Positions 56,514 to 64,000 of a stretch of 64,000 bases of DNA are shown piece after piece. Position 1 is the first letter of the stretch; the number at the start of each line of letters is the position of its first letter. Made by a program: the position numbers and the translations under genes. The notes under the pieces were generated by a model. That model did no database searches. It was given only the letters and a program-made list of their open reading frames with translations, and was not told the DNA's origin. Source of the stretch: Thermosynechococcus sp. CL-1. Lineage in GTDB: Bacteria > Cyanobacteriota > Cyanobacteriia > Thermosynechococcales > Thermosynechococcaceae. The DNA lies in contig NZ_CP040671.1 in assembly GCF_008386235.1 (NCBI RefSeq), positions 2,048,001 through 2,112,000 on the forward strand. Direction: 5' to 3'.

Positions 56514-57383
56514 ATGCGCCGCGACTCCCTTTTTTATCAACTCTTTGCCCAGCTACCCCAAACCCTTTTTGATCTTTTGGGCAGAGAAGCGCCGCAGGGG
56601 TATCGTTTTGAGTCCGTGGAACTCAAGCAAACGGCCTTTCGCATTGATGGCGTCTTCATGCCCCCTGACCCCTCAGGAACCGTCTATTTCTGTGAGGTGC
56701 AGTTTCAGCGCGATAACAGCTTCTATGAACGCTTCTTTGCGGAAATCTTTCTCTATCTGCGGCTGTATCGCCACACCTTCTCTGATTGGCAAGCGGTGGT
56801 TATTTATCCCCATCGCCAAGCTGAACAAGTGTCCTTTGACCCCTATGAGGTGTTGGTGAATAGTCATCGCCTGCATCGGGTCTATTTGAATGAACTGGGG
56901 TCACTTGAGGCGTTGCCATTGAGCCTAGCGCTGATGCAGCTCACAGTGTTACCTGAAGCAGAAATGCCGACAGCAGCACGGTTGCTGTCAGAGCGCACTC
57001 GCATAGAGGCAGTGCCAAGGCCAGAAGTCATAATGGAGTTGATCACCACCATTGTGTTGTACAAATTCACCAAGCTGAGTCGCGAGGAGGTGCTGCGCAT
57101 GCTGGGGTTTACCACTGAGGAACTAAAGCGGACGCGGTTTTATCAAGAGGTTTATGCTGAGGCGCGAGAGGATGGATTACAGCAGGGGTTGCAGCAGGGA
57201 TTGCAACAGGGAGAGACCCTTGTTGTTTTACGCCTCCTAAGACGGCGGTTTGGCGAGTTACCAGCTGGCCTTGAGGAGCGCATTCGCCAGCTCCCTGTCC
57301 ATCAAATTGAAGCCTTGGCAGAAGCTCTCTTGGACTTCACTACCCTAGAGGAAGTTTTTGCGTGGCTAGAGCACTCCACCTAG
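56514..57383 (+). CDS. Rpn-family protein, array copy 4
   Basis: 289 residues, three LQQG repeats. The first about 150 bases (RFESVEL, CCG linker) match the start of copy 8, while everything after FRIDGVFMPPDPSGTV matches copy 2. This mosaic implies unequal crossing-over or gene conversion within the array. Internal start candidate: ATG 57099. Confidence 0.9.
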   Translation: MRRDSLFYQLFAQLPQTLFDLLGREAPQGYRFESVELKQTAFRIDGVFMPPDPSGTVYFCEVQFQRDNSFYERFFAEIFLYLRLYRHTFSDWQAVVIYPHRQAEQVSFDPYEVLVNSHRLHRVYLNELGSLEALPLSLALMQLTVLPEAEMPTAARLLSERTRIEAVPRPEVIMELITTIVLYKFTKLSREEVLRMLGFTTEELKRTRFYQEVYAEAREDGLQQGLQQGLQQGETLVVLRLLRRRFGELPAGLEERIRQLPVHQIEALAEALLDFTTLEEVFAWLEHST

Positions 57384-57386
57384 CCC

Positions 57387-58316
57387 ATGCGCCGCGACTC
57401 CCTTTTTTATCAACTCTTTGCCCAGCTGCCCCAGACCCTCTTCGACCTCTTGGGCATAGACACGCCGCAGGGGTATCGCTTTGACTCCGTGGAGCTGAAG
57501 CAAACGGCCTTTCGCATTGATGGCGTCTTCATGCCCCCTGACCCCTCAGGAATCGTCTATTTCTGTGAGGTGCAGTTTCAGCGCGATAACAGCTTCTATG
57601 AACGCTTCTTTGCGGAAATCTTTCTCTATCTGCGGCTGTATCGCCACACCTTTTCTGACTGGCAAGCGGTGGTGATTTATCCCCATCGTCAAGCAGAACA
57701 AGTGTCTTTTGACCCCTATGAGGTGTTGGTGAATAGTCATCGCCTGCATCGGGTCTATTTGAATGAACTGGGGTCACTTGAGGCGTTGCCACTGAGCCTA
57801 GCCCTGATGCAGCTCACAGTGTTACCTGAAGCAGAAATGCCGACAGCAGCACGGTTGCTGGCAGAACGCACTCGCATAGAGGCAGTGCCAAGGCCAGAAG
57901 TCATAATAGAGTTAATCACCACCATTGTGTTGTACAAGTTTACGGAGCTGAGTCGGGAGGAGGTGCTGCGCATGCTGGGGTTTACCACTGAGGAACTAAA
58001 GCGGACGCGGTTTTATCGGGACGTCTATGCTGAGGTACGGGAAGAGGTCTATGCTGAGGTACGGGAAGAGGTATTACAGCAGGGATTGCAACAAGGATTG
58101 CAACAAGGATTGCAACAAGGGCTGCAACAGGGATTGCAGCAGGGAGAGACCCTCGTTGTGCTGCGTCTCCTAAGACGGCGGTTTGGCGAGTTACCAGCTG
58201 GCCTTGAGGAGCGCATTCGCCAGCTCCCTGTCCATCAAATTGAAGCCTTGGCAGAAGCTCTCTTGGACTTCACTACCCTAGAGGAAGTTTTTGCGTGGCT
58301 AGAGCACTCCACCTAG
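57387..58316 (+). CDS. Rpn-family protein, array copy 5
   Basis: 309 residues; the encoded protein is the same as copy 3, 1806 bases earlier, including the IDTPQG variant, the VYAEVREE duplication and six LQQG repeats. I saw no base difference between the two in the stretches I compared. Internal start candidate: ATG 57972. Confidence 0.9.
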   Translation: MRRDSLFYQLFAQLPQTLFDLLGIDTPQGYRFDSVELKQTAFRIDGVFMPPDPSGIVYFCEVQFQRDNSFYERFFAEIFLYLRLYRHTFSDWQAVVIYPHRQAEQVSFDPYEVLVNSHRLHRVYLNELGSLEALPLSLALMQLTVLPEAEMPTAARLLAERTRIEAVPRPEVIIELITTIVLYKFTELSREEVLRMLGFTTEELKRTRFYRDVYAEVREEVYAEVREEVLQQGLQQGLQQGLQQGLQQGLQQGETLVVLRLLRRRFGELPAGLEERIRQLPVHQIEALAEALLDFTTLEEVFAWLEHST

Positions 58317-58319
58317 CCG

Positions 58320-59237
58320 ATGCGCCGCGACTCCCTTTTTTATCAACTCTTTGCCCAGCTACCCCAAACCCTTTTTGATCTTTTGGGCAGAGAAGCGCCG
58401 CAGGGGTATCGCTTTGACTCCGTGGAACTCAAGCAAACGGCCTTTCGCATGGATGGCGTCTTCGTGCCCCCTGACCCCTCGGGAATCGTCTATTTCTGTG
58501 AGGTGCAGTTTCAGCGCGATAACAGCTTCTATGAACGCTTCTTTGCGGAAATTTTTCTCTATCTGCGGCTGTATCGCCACACCTTTTCTGACTGGCAAGC
58601 GGTGGTGATTTATCCCCATCGTCAAGCAGAACAAGTGTCCTTTGACCCCTATGAGGTGTTGGTGAATAGTCATCGCCTGCATCGGGTCTATTTGAATGAA
58701 CTGGGGTCACTTGAGGCGTTGCCACTGAGCCTAGCCCTGATGCAGCTCACAGTGTTACCTGAAGCAGAAATGCCGACAGCAGCACGGTTGCTGGCAGAAC
58801 GCACTCGCATAGAGGCAGTGCCAAGGCCAGAAGTCATAATAGAGTTAATCACCACCATTGTGTTGTACAAGTTTACGGAGCTGAGTCGGGAGGAGGTGCT
58901 GCGCATGCTGGGGTTTACGACGGAAGAGTTGAAGCGGACGCGGTTTTATCGGGACGTCTATGCTGAGGTACGGGAAGAGGTCTATGCTGAGGTACGGGAA
59001 GAGGTATTGCAGCAGGGATTACAGCAGGGATTGCAACAAGGGCTGCAACAGGGATTGCAGCAGGGAGAGACCCTCGTTGTGCTGCGGCAGTTAAGGCGGC
59101 GGTTTGGCGAGTTACCAGCTGGCCTTGAGGAGCGCATTCGCCAGCTCCCTGTCCATCAAATTGAAGCCTTGGCAGAAGCTCTCTTGGACTTCACTACCCT
59201 AGAGGAAGTTTTTGCGTGGCTAGAGCACTCCACCTAG
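58320..59237 (+). CDS. Rpn-family protein, array copy 6
   Basis: 305 residues. It has FRMDGVFVPPDPSG (Met44, Val49) where other copies have Ile and Met, keeps Asp45 and the CEVQF motif, and has the VYAEVREE duplication with five LQQG repeats, so it is four residues shorter than copies 3 and 5. VVLRQLRRR resembles copy 1. Internal start candidate: ATG 58905. Confidence 0.9.
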   Translation: MRRDSLFYQLFAQLPQTLFDLLGREAPQGYRFDSVELKQTAFRMDGVFVPPDPSGIVYFCEVQFQRDNSFYERFFAEIFLYLRLYRHTFSDWQAVVIYPHRQAEQVSFDPYEVLVNSHRLHRVYLNELGSLEALPLSLALMQLTVLPEAEMPTAARLLAERTRIEAVPRPEVIIELITTIVLYKFTELSREEVLRMLGFTTEELKRTRFYRDVYAEVREEVYAEVREEVLQQGLQQGLQQGLQQGLQQGETLVVLRQLRRRFGELPAGLEERIRQLPVHQIEALAEALLDFTTLEEVFAWLEHST

Positions 59238-59240
59238 CCC

Positions 59241-60134
59241 ATGCGCCGCGACTCCCTTTTTTATCAACTCTTTGCCCAGCTACCCCAAACCCTTTTTGAT
59301 CTTTTGGGCAGAGAAGCGCCGCAGGGGTATCGCTTTGACTCCGTGGAGCTGAAGCAAACGGCCTTTCGCATGGATGGCGTCTTCATGCCCCCTGACCCCT
59401 CAGGAATCGTCTATTTCTGTGAGGTGCAGTTTCAGCGCGATAACAGCTTCTATGAACGCTTCTTTGCGGAAATCTTTCTCTATCTGCGGCTGTATCGCCA
59501 CACCTTTTCTGACTGGCAAGCGGTGGTGATTTATCCCCATCGTCAAGCAGAACAAGTGTCTTTTGACCCCTATGAGGTGTTGGTGAATAGTCATCGCCTG
59601 CATCGGGTCTATTTGAATGAACTGGGGTCACTTGAGGCGTTGCCACTGAGCCTAGCCCTGATGCAGCTCACAGTGTTACCTGAAGCAGAAATGCCGACAG
59701 CAGCGCGGTTGCTGGCAGAGCGTACTCGCACAGAGGCAGTGCCAAGGCCAGAAGTCATAATAGAGTTAATCACCACCATTGTGTTGTACAAGTTTACGGA
59801 GCTGAGTCGGGAGGAGGTGCTGCGCATGCTGGGGTTTACGACGGAAGAGTTGAAGCGGACGCGGTTTTATCGGGACGTCTATGCTGAGGTACGGGAAGAG
59901 GTATTGCAGCAGGGATTACAGCAGGGATTGCAACAAGGGCTGCAACAGGGATTGCAGCAGGGAGAGACCCTCGTTGTGCTGCGTCTCCTAAGACGGCGGT
60001 TTGGCGAGTTACCAGCTGGCCTTGAGGAGCGCATTCGCCAGCTCCCTGTCCATCAAATTGAAGCCTTGGCAGAAGCTCTCTTGGACTTCACTACCCTAGA
60101 GGAAGTTTTTGCGTGGCTAGAGCACTCCACCTAG
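59241..60134 (+). CDS. Rpn-family protein, array copy 7
   Basis: 297 residues. Like copy 6 but without the eight-residue VYAEVREE duplication; five LQQG repeats, FRMDGVFMPP and RTRTEAVPRP. The difference of exactly eight residues from copy 6 is that one duplication. Internal start candidate: ATG 59826. Confidence 0.9.
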   Translation: MRRDSLFYQLFAQLPQTLFDLLGREAPQGYRFDSVELKQTAFRMDGVFMPPDPSGIVYFCEVQFQRDNSFYERFFAEIFLYLRLYRHTFSDWQAVVIYPHRQAEQVSFDPYEVLVNSHRLHRVYLNELGSLEALPLSLALMQLTVLPEAEMPTAARLLAERTRTEAVPRPEVIIELITTIVLYKFTELSREEVLRMLGFTTEELKRTRFYRDVYAEVREEVLQQGLQQGLQQGLQQGLQQGETLVVLRLLRRRFGELPAGLEERIRQLPVHQIEALAEALLDFTTLEEVFAWLEHST

Positions 60135-60137
60135 CCG

Positions 60138-61091
60138 ATGCGCCGCGACTCCCTTTTTTATCAACTCTTTGCCCAGCTACCCCAAACCCTTTTTGATCTT
60201 TTGGGCAGAGAAGCGCCGCAGGGGTATCGTTTTGAGTCCGTGGAACTCAAGCAAACGGCCTTTCGCATGGATGGCGTCTTCGTGCCCCCTGACCCCTCGG
60301 GAATCGTCTATTTCTGTGAGGTGCAGTTTCAGCGCGATAACAGCTTCTATGAACGCTTCTTTGCGGAAATCTTTCTCTATCTGCGGCTGTATCGCCACAC
60401 CTTTTCTGACTGGCAAGCGGTGGTGATTTATCCCCATCGTCAAGCAGAACAAGTGTCCTTTGACCCCTATGAGGTGTTGGTGAATAGTCATCGCCTGCAT
60501 CGGGTCTATTTGAATGAACTGGGGTCACTTGAGGCGTTGCCACTGAGCCTAGCGCTGATGCAGCTCACAGTGTTACCTGAAGCAGAAATGCCGACAGCAG
60601 CGCGGTTGCTGGCAGAGCGTACTCGCACAGAGGCAGTGCCAAGGCCAGAAGTCATAATAGAGTTAATCACCACCATTGTGTTGTACAAGTTTACGGAGCT
60701 GAGTCGGGAGGAGGTGCTGCGCATGCTGGGGTTTACCACTGAGGAACTGAAGCGGACGCGGTTTTATCAGGAGGTGTATGCTGAGGCACGGGAAGAGGGG
60801 TTACAAGAGGGGCGAGCACAAGGGCGAGAAGAAGGACGACAGGAAGGACGACAGCAGGGGTTGCAGCAGGGATTGCAGCAGGGATTGCAGCAGGGATTAC
60901 AGCAGGGATTACAACAGGGAGAGACCCTTGTTGTTTTACGCCTCCTAAGACGGCGGTTTGGCGAGTTACCAGCTGGCCTTGAGGAGCGCATTCGCCAGCT
61001 CCCTGTCTATCAAATTGAAGCCTTGGCAGAGGCTCTCCTGGACTTCACTACCCTAGAGGAAGTTTTTGCATGGCTAGAGCACTCCACCTAG
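60138..61091 (+). CDS. Rpn-family protein, array copy 8
   Basis: 317 residues. It combines RFESVEL and FRMDGVFVPP with the charged insert (GRAQGREEGRQEGRQQG) otherwise seen only in copy 1, then five LQQG repeats and VVLRLLRRR; LPVYQIEA has Tyr where others have His. It therefore looks like a recombinant of two copy types. Internal start candidate: ATG 60723. Confidence 0.9.
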   Translation: MRRDSLFYQLFAQLPQTLFDLLGREAPQGYRFESVELKQTAFRMDGVFVPPDPSGIVYFCEVQFQRDNSFYERFFAEIFLYLRLYRHTFSDWQAVVIYPHRQAEQVSFDPYEVLVNSHRLHRVYLNELGSLEALPLSLALMQLTVLPEAEMPTAARLLAERTRTEAVPRPEVIIELITTIVLYKFTELSREEVLRMLGFTTEELKRTRFYQEVYAEAREEGLQEGRAQGREEGRQEGRQQGLQQGLQQGLQQGLQQGLQQGETLVVLRLLRRRFGELPAGLEERIRQLPVYQIEALAEALLDFTTLEEVFAWLEHST

Positions 61092-61094
61092 CCC

Positions 61095-62072
61095 ATGCGC
61101 CGCGACTCCCTCTTTTACCAACTCTTTGCCCAGCTACCCCAAACCCTTTTTGACCTTTTGGGCAGAGAAGCGCCGCAGGGGTATCGTTTTGAGTCCGTGG
61201 AACTCAAGCAAACGGCCTTTCGCATAGATGGCGTCTTCATGCCCCCTGACCCCTCAGGAATCGTCTATTTCTGTGAGGTGCAGTTTCAGCGCGATAACAG
61301 CTTCTATGAACGCTTCTTTGCGGAAATCTTTCTCTATCTGCGGCTGTATCGCCACACCTTTTCTGACTGGCAAGCGGTGGTGATTTATCCCCATCGTCAA
61401 GCAGAACAAGTGTCCTTTGACCCCTATGAGGTGTTGGTGAATAGTCATCGCCTGCATCGGGTCTATTTGAATGAACTCGGTTCACTTGAGGGGTTGCCAT
61501 TGAGCCTAGCGCTGATGCAACTCACAGTGTTACCTGAAGCAGAGATGCCGACAGTAGCACGGTTGCTGGCAGAGCGCACTCGCACAGAGGCAGTGCCAAG
61601 GCCAGAAGTCATAATAGAGTTAATCACCACCATTGTGTTGTACAAGTTTACGGAGCTGAGTCGGGAGGAGGTGCTGCGCATGCTGGGGTTTACCACGGAA
61701 GAGTTGAAGCGGACGCGGTTTTATCGGGACGTCTATGCTGAGGTACGGGAAGAGGTCTATGCTGAGGTACGGGAAGAGGTATTGCAGCAGGGATTACAGG
61801 AGGGATTGCAGCAGGGATTACAGGAGGGATTGCAGCAGGGATTGCAGCAAGGATTACAGCAGGGATTACAGCAAGGATTACAGCAGGGATTACAGCAGGG
61901 AGAGGCCCTCGTTGTGTTGCGGCAGTTAAGGCGGCGGTTTGGCGAGTTACCAGCTGGCCTTGAGGAGCGCATTCGCCAGCTCCCTGTCCATGAGATTGAA
62001 GCCTTGGCAGAGGCTCTTCTGGACTTCACTGACCTAGAGGAAGTTTTTGCATGGCTAAATCGCTCTTCCTAG
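61095..62072 (+). CDS. Rpn-family protein, array copy 9 (last)
   Basis: 325 residues and the most diverged copy: LEGLPLSLAL, MPTVARLL, LQQGEALVV, LPVHEIEA and a different C-terminus (AWLNRSS instead of AWLEHST). It has the VYAEVREE duplication and the longest repeat, ten units, two of which encode LQEG. Diverged outer copies are expected when the inner ones are kept alike by recombination. Internal start candidate: ATG 61680. The downstream 208 bases are not repeated. Confidence 0.9.
   Translation: MRRDSLFYQLFAQLPQTLFDLLGREAPQGYRFESVELKQTAFRIDGVFMPPDPSGIVYFCEVQFQRDNSFYERFFAEIFLYLRLYRHTFSDWQAVVIYPHRQAEQVSFDPYEVLVNSHRLHRVYLNELGSLEGLPLSLALMQLTVLPEAEMPTVARLLAERTRTEAVPRPEVIIELITTIVLYKFTELSREEVLRMLGFTTEELKRTRFYRDVYAEVREEVYAEVREEVLQQGLQEGLQQGLQEGLQQGLQQGLQQGLQQGLQQGLQQGEALVVLRQLRRRFGELPAGLEERIRQLPVHEIEALAEALLDFTDLEEVFAWLNRSS
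61782..61901 (+). repeat. 12-bp minisatellite in copy 9 (10 units)
   Basis: Ten tandem 12-base units (TTGCAGCAGGGA type); units 2 and 4 read CAGGAG, giving LQEG. Counts by DNA in the other copies: broken copy 3, copy 2 three, copy 3 six, copy 4 three, copy 5 six, copies 6, 7 and 8 five each. Confidence 0.97.
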
Positions 62073-62280
62073 GCATCATAAATCGCTAGTTTGGACTTTT
62101 GAACAATTGTGTTTTTGATCTTTAAGGATGATTGCTGTGCGCAACAATCCGAAAAATTGTCTGGAGGCTGAAATTTTTTACCAAGGAAAAACCATACTAA
62201 TTACTAGCCTATTTCAGATCTATTGATCGCTCCATAACTAGTGGTAGGTTATTGCTCCCGTGCGTTGACTAGGTGCCCCT
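62073..62280. other. Gap between the array and the HpsA-family gene
   Basis: 208 AT-richer bases, unlike the array. I see no gene, tRNA or clear terminator. CTAG occurs near 62202 and 62238, without a convincing stem. It presumably carries the promoter of the next gene. Confidence 0.4.
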
Positions 62281-64000
62281 ATGAAAAAGAATGACCGACG
62301 CTTTGGCCTCTCGAAACGGCAGTATCGCAAGCTGACTCGCGCAATTCGTCATTTGCTTTACCAGTTGCGCCTGTGGGTACAGCGACGGCTGACACCCCTA
62401 GGGGGGCGGCAACTGCGGTTTGGGCGTCGGGGGTTTGTGTTGCCGACCGTTATTATCGTTATCTTAGTGCTCACTATTACAGTGGGTGCCTTGATGCTGC
62501 GGACACTGAACCGCACTACTCAAGTGGCGGGAGAACGCCAAGATATTCAAGTACTCAATGCTGCTACGCCTGCTATTGATCGCGCCAAGGCCAAACTAGA
62601 GTATCTCTTTACTCGGGATCCACGTCGCCCCAGTGGCGTGCCAGGGGAAGATCGCCTACGAGACCTGATGTTGAATGTGGGTGCAAACCCCGATCCCTAC
62701 ACTCTTGCCGATGAACAACGGATTGACATCAATGGTGACGGGAATGTCGATAACGCTTGGGTTTTCCAGCCGACCCCCAACTCAATTGTGGCGTACTCCA
62801 TTTTAATGACCCGCCCCAACAATACCCAAATTAATCAAAGCGATGCTCAAAAGGCCGCAGCCCTAGTCACTCGCAACCGTCCCCTCAACATTTCAGAAAT
62901 GAGTGGCCAATGTGCCAGCGCAGGTGGAGTTGCAGCACAAACGGCAGAAGCAGGTTGGGATAGTGTGGGCACAGCTAGCCTGCGCAAAAACTTCCAAGTT
63001 AACGCCTTTGTTTATGAAAATCGCAATGGTGGTCAAGCCCTTGCCACCCTTGACTTTGTTCAAGAACGTGAACTCGACCGTGGGAACAAGTGGGGAGCAT
63101 GGTTTCGAAACGACTTAGAGATTTTCCCGGGGCCTGCCTTCCGTTGGAATGGTGCCATGCACACCGAGGGAAGTATTTTTATGGGTGGTGGTAGCAGTTT
63201 CTCGGCCTTTCTCGTGAGCGCTCCCAGTTCATGTATCTATACTCGAGCTGCTTCCGAAATTACTACAGCCCAGGTTCCCGACACATATGATTTTGACAAT
63301 GACGGCAACACGTCCGAGCCAATATTTCAAGGCCAGTTTATTTCGGGCACCTTACGGGACAATACTATTAGCGGCAGTACTACTGTTCATTCCTACCGTG
63401 AATCACCTGCACTTCCCTTCACTACAGGTGACAATGATCCACCCGGACAAAATGTAATCTTTAACGGCAATCGGGATTCAGTTGTTAGCTCTGTTAATCA
63501 ACCAGCTCAACTAGCCCTCAACCCTGTCTTAATCGTTACTGAAGATCGCAGTCGCTCCCGTGCATCTGACACCAGTAATGCTAGCTACCGTGATCCTAAC
63601 TGGGTAAACCAATTCTACGGGCCTGCTGACAGTGGTGGTACGGGTCGATTTTCCAATCAGCAGGTTTCAAAGCCATACGTGGATGATACGTACCGTGCCG
63701 ACGATCGCTACGGCCCCAAGCCAATCTATGCCAATGTTAGCCGTGATGCCCTTGAAAATGATCCCGCTGTAGCCGCAGAATTTGCCGATCGTGTGATTCC
63801 GTCTGGAAGCCGCATTGGTGATCAAATTCCCTCCTCTAACCAACTGTTATTGCGTAATACTGTTCCTGAATCTGCTGAAGCGGATCGACGGACAGAAGTT
63901 GGTCTAGATGGCTACTGGGAGCGGCGGGCACGCCAAGAAGGCCTACGAATCATTGTGGGGGAACGCCTGGAACTGGGCAAACCTCTTGATCCACCTGCGG
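62281..64000 (+). CDS. HpsA-family surface polysaccharide protein, 3' end outside window
   Basis: An open frame of 573 codons from ATG 62281 to the window edge. The basic cytoplasmic start is followed by RRGFVLPTVIIVILVLTITV (residues 49-68), a prepilin-like or membrane-anchor segment, and then NRTTQVAGERQDIQVLNAAT and PAIDRAKAKLEYLF. These features are diagnostic of the HpsA family, named for hormogonium polysaccharide biosynthesis in Nostoc. The remaining part is a large, Asn/Asp/Ser-rich extracellular region with DFDNDGNT and DINGDGNVDN segments that may bind calcium. A role in exopolysaccharide or pilus-dependent motility is inferred from the family. Confidence 0.88.
   Translation, partial: MKKNDRRFGLSKRQYRKLTRAIRHLLYQLRLWVQRRLTPLGGRQLRFGRRGFVLPTVIIVILVLTITVGALMLRTLNRTTQVAGERQDIQVLNAATPAIDRAKAKLEYLFTRDPRRPSGVPGEDRLRDLMLNVGANPDPYTLADEQRIDINGDGNVDNAWVFQPTPNSIVAYSILMTRPNNTQINQSDAQKAAALVTRNRPLNISEMSGQCASAGGVAAQTAEAGWDSVGTASLRKNFQVNAFVYENRNGGQALATLDFVQERELDRGNKWGAWFRNDLEIFPGPAFRWNGAMHTEGSIFMGGGSSFSAFLVSAPSSCIYTRAASEITTAQVPDTYDFDNDGNTSEPIFQGQFISGTLRDNTISGSTTVHSYRESPALPFTTGDNDPPGQNVIFNGNRDSVVSSVNQPAQLALNPVLIVTEDRSRSRASDTSNASYRDPNWVNQFYGPADSGGTGRFSNQQVSKPYVDDTYRADDRYGPKPIYANVSRDALENDPAVAAEFADRVIPSGSRIGDQIPSSNQLLLRNTVPESAEADRRTEVGLDGYWERRARQEGLRIIVGERLELGKPLDPPA

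Larger units (their letters stand above)
54708..58319 (+). repeat. Two-gene block duplicated in tandem (period 1806 bases)
   Basis: Copies 2+3 (54708-56513) and 4+5 (56514-58319) have the same lengths and nearly the same sequence. The only clear difference is in the first about 150 bases of copies 2 and 4. Confidence 0.88.
53326..62072 (+). repeat. Tandem gene array: nine Rpn-family copies plus one broken copy
   Basis: Units of 873 to 981 bases repeat head to tail. Each junction is TAG, three bases (CCC or CCG), ATG, so all nine frames are in the same register. Length differences come only from the LQQG minisatellite, the 24-base VYAEVREE duplication and the charged insert in copies 1 and 8. 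Confidence 0.97.

Noticed and set aside
53326-62072. CRISPR array or insertion-sequence array as explanation of the repeats
   Set aside because: Repeats are 0.9-kb genes and 12-bp coding units without spacers; no terminal inverted repeats or DDE transposase were found.

Overview
The window looks like a chromosomal piece of a unicellular cyanobacterium. It has split rpoC1/rpoC2 genes, the NDH-1 genes ndhS and ndhA-ndhI-ndhG-ndhE, a DevBCA exporter, an HpsA-type protein and very frequent copies of the octamer GCGATCGC (the cyanobacterial HIP1 repeat). Base composition, the style of the proteins and the intein-bearing gyrB suggest a Thermosynechococcus-like thermophile; the genus is an inference. 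Gene density is high and no gene-free stretch reaches 300 bases. The longest gaps are 15842-16076, 20472-20705, 3618-3842, 37132-37341 and 62073-62280.

Layout. Positions 1-3617 (minus) hold a TolC-like outer-membrane factor followed by GDP-mannose 4,6-dehydratase, which runs off the left edge and is interrupted by an intein. A tRNA-Ser(GCU), ndhS and a small conserved gene follow on the plus strand, then a b561-like cytochrome and an M48 peptidase on the minus strand. The rpoB-rpoC1-rpoC2 operon (15841 to 6570, minus) has a good sigma70-type promoter and a likely terminator. Upstream lie a Uma2-fold gene, the devBCA export operon, a pseudouridine synthase and gyrB. gyrB carries two inteins, placed at the two metal-binding motifs of its TOPRIM domain. 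From 25.3 to 34.8 kb are miaA, a glutamine amidotransferase with an unknown partner, a plus-strand RNA-metabolism and transport cluster (YqgF-like, RNase II/R, YkgJ, ABC exporter), a small lipoprotein and a second pseudouridine synthase. A P1B-type ATPase that lacks the usual Cys-Pro membrane motif, eno-rsmA, a GIDE-domain protein, pheT-bioB, a uxs-ugd-rnhB group and a dihydroorotase-like gene lead to the ndhAIGE operon, an HhoA-type protease and a DUF3326 gene.

The unusual part is 53326-62072: nine head-to-tail, nearly identical genes of the Rpn / PD-(D/E)XK nuclease family (DUF2887 plus DUF4351), preceded by a broken tenth copy. Adjacent genes are separated by exactly three bases and stay in one reading frame. 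Each copy contains a 12-bp minisatellite (encoding LQQG) of variable copy number. Every copy, and the broken one, keeps a strong Shine-Dalgarno sequence eight bases before an in-frame internal ATG. That layout resembles the E. coli rpn genes, where an internal start makes a small C-terminal protein that neutralises the full-length nuclease. This array is my main candidate for an undescribed system. The window ends inside a large HpsA-family surface-polysaccharide gene.

Genes acting together: gmd, ugd and uxs make nucleotide sugars for surface glycans and hpsA is linked to exopolysaccharide; DevBCA probably pairs with a TolC-type protein such as the one at 1860-3617; NdhS, A, I, G and E belong to one NDH-1 complex; the three rpo genes form the RNA polymerase core.
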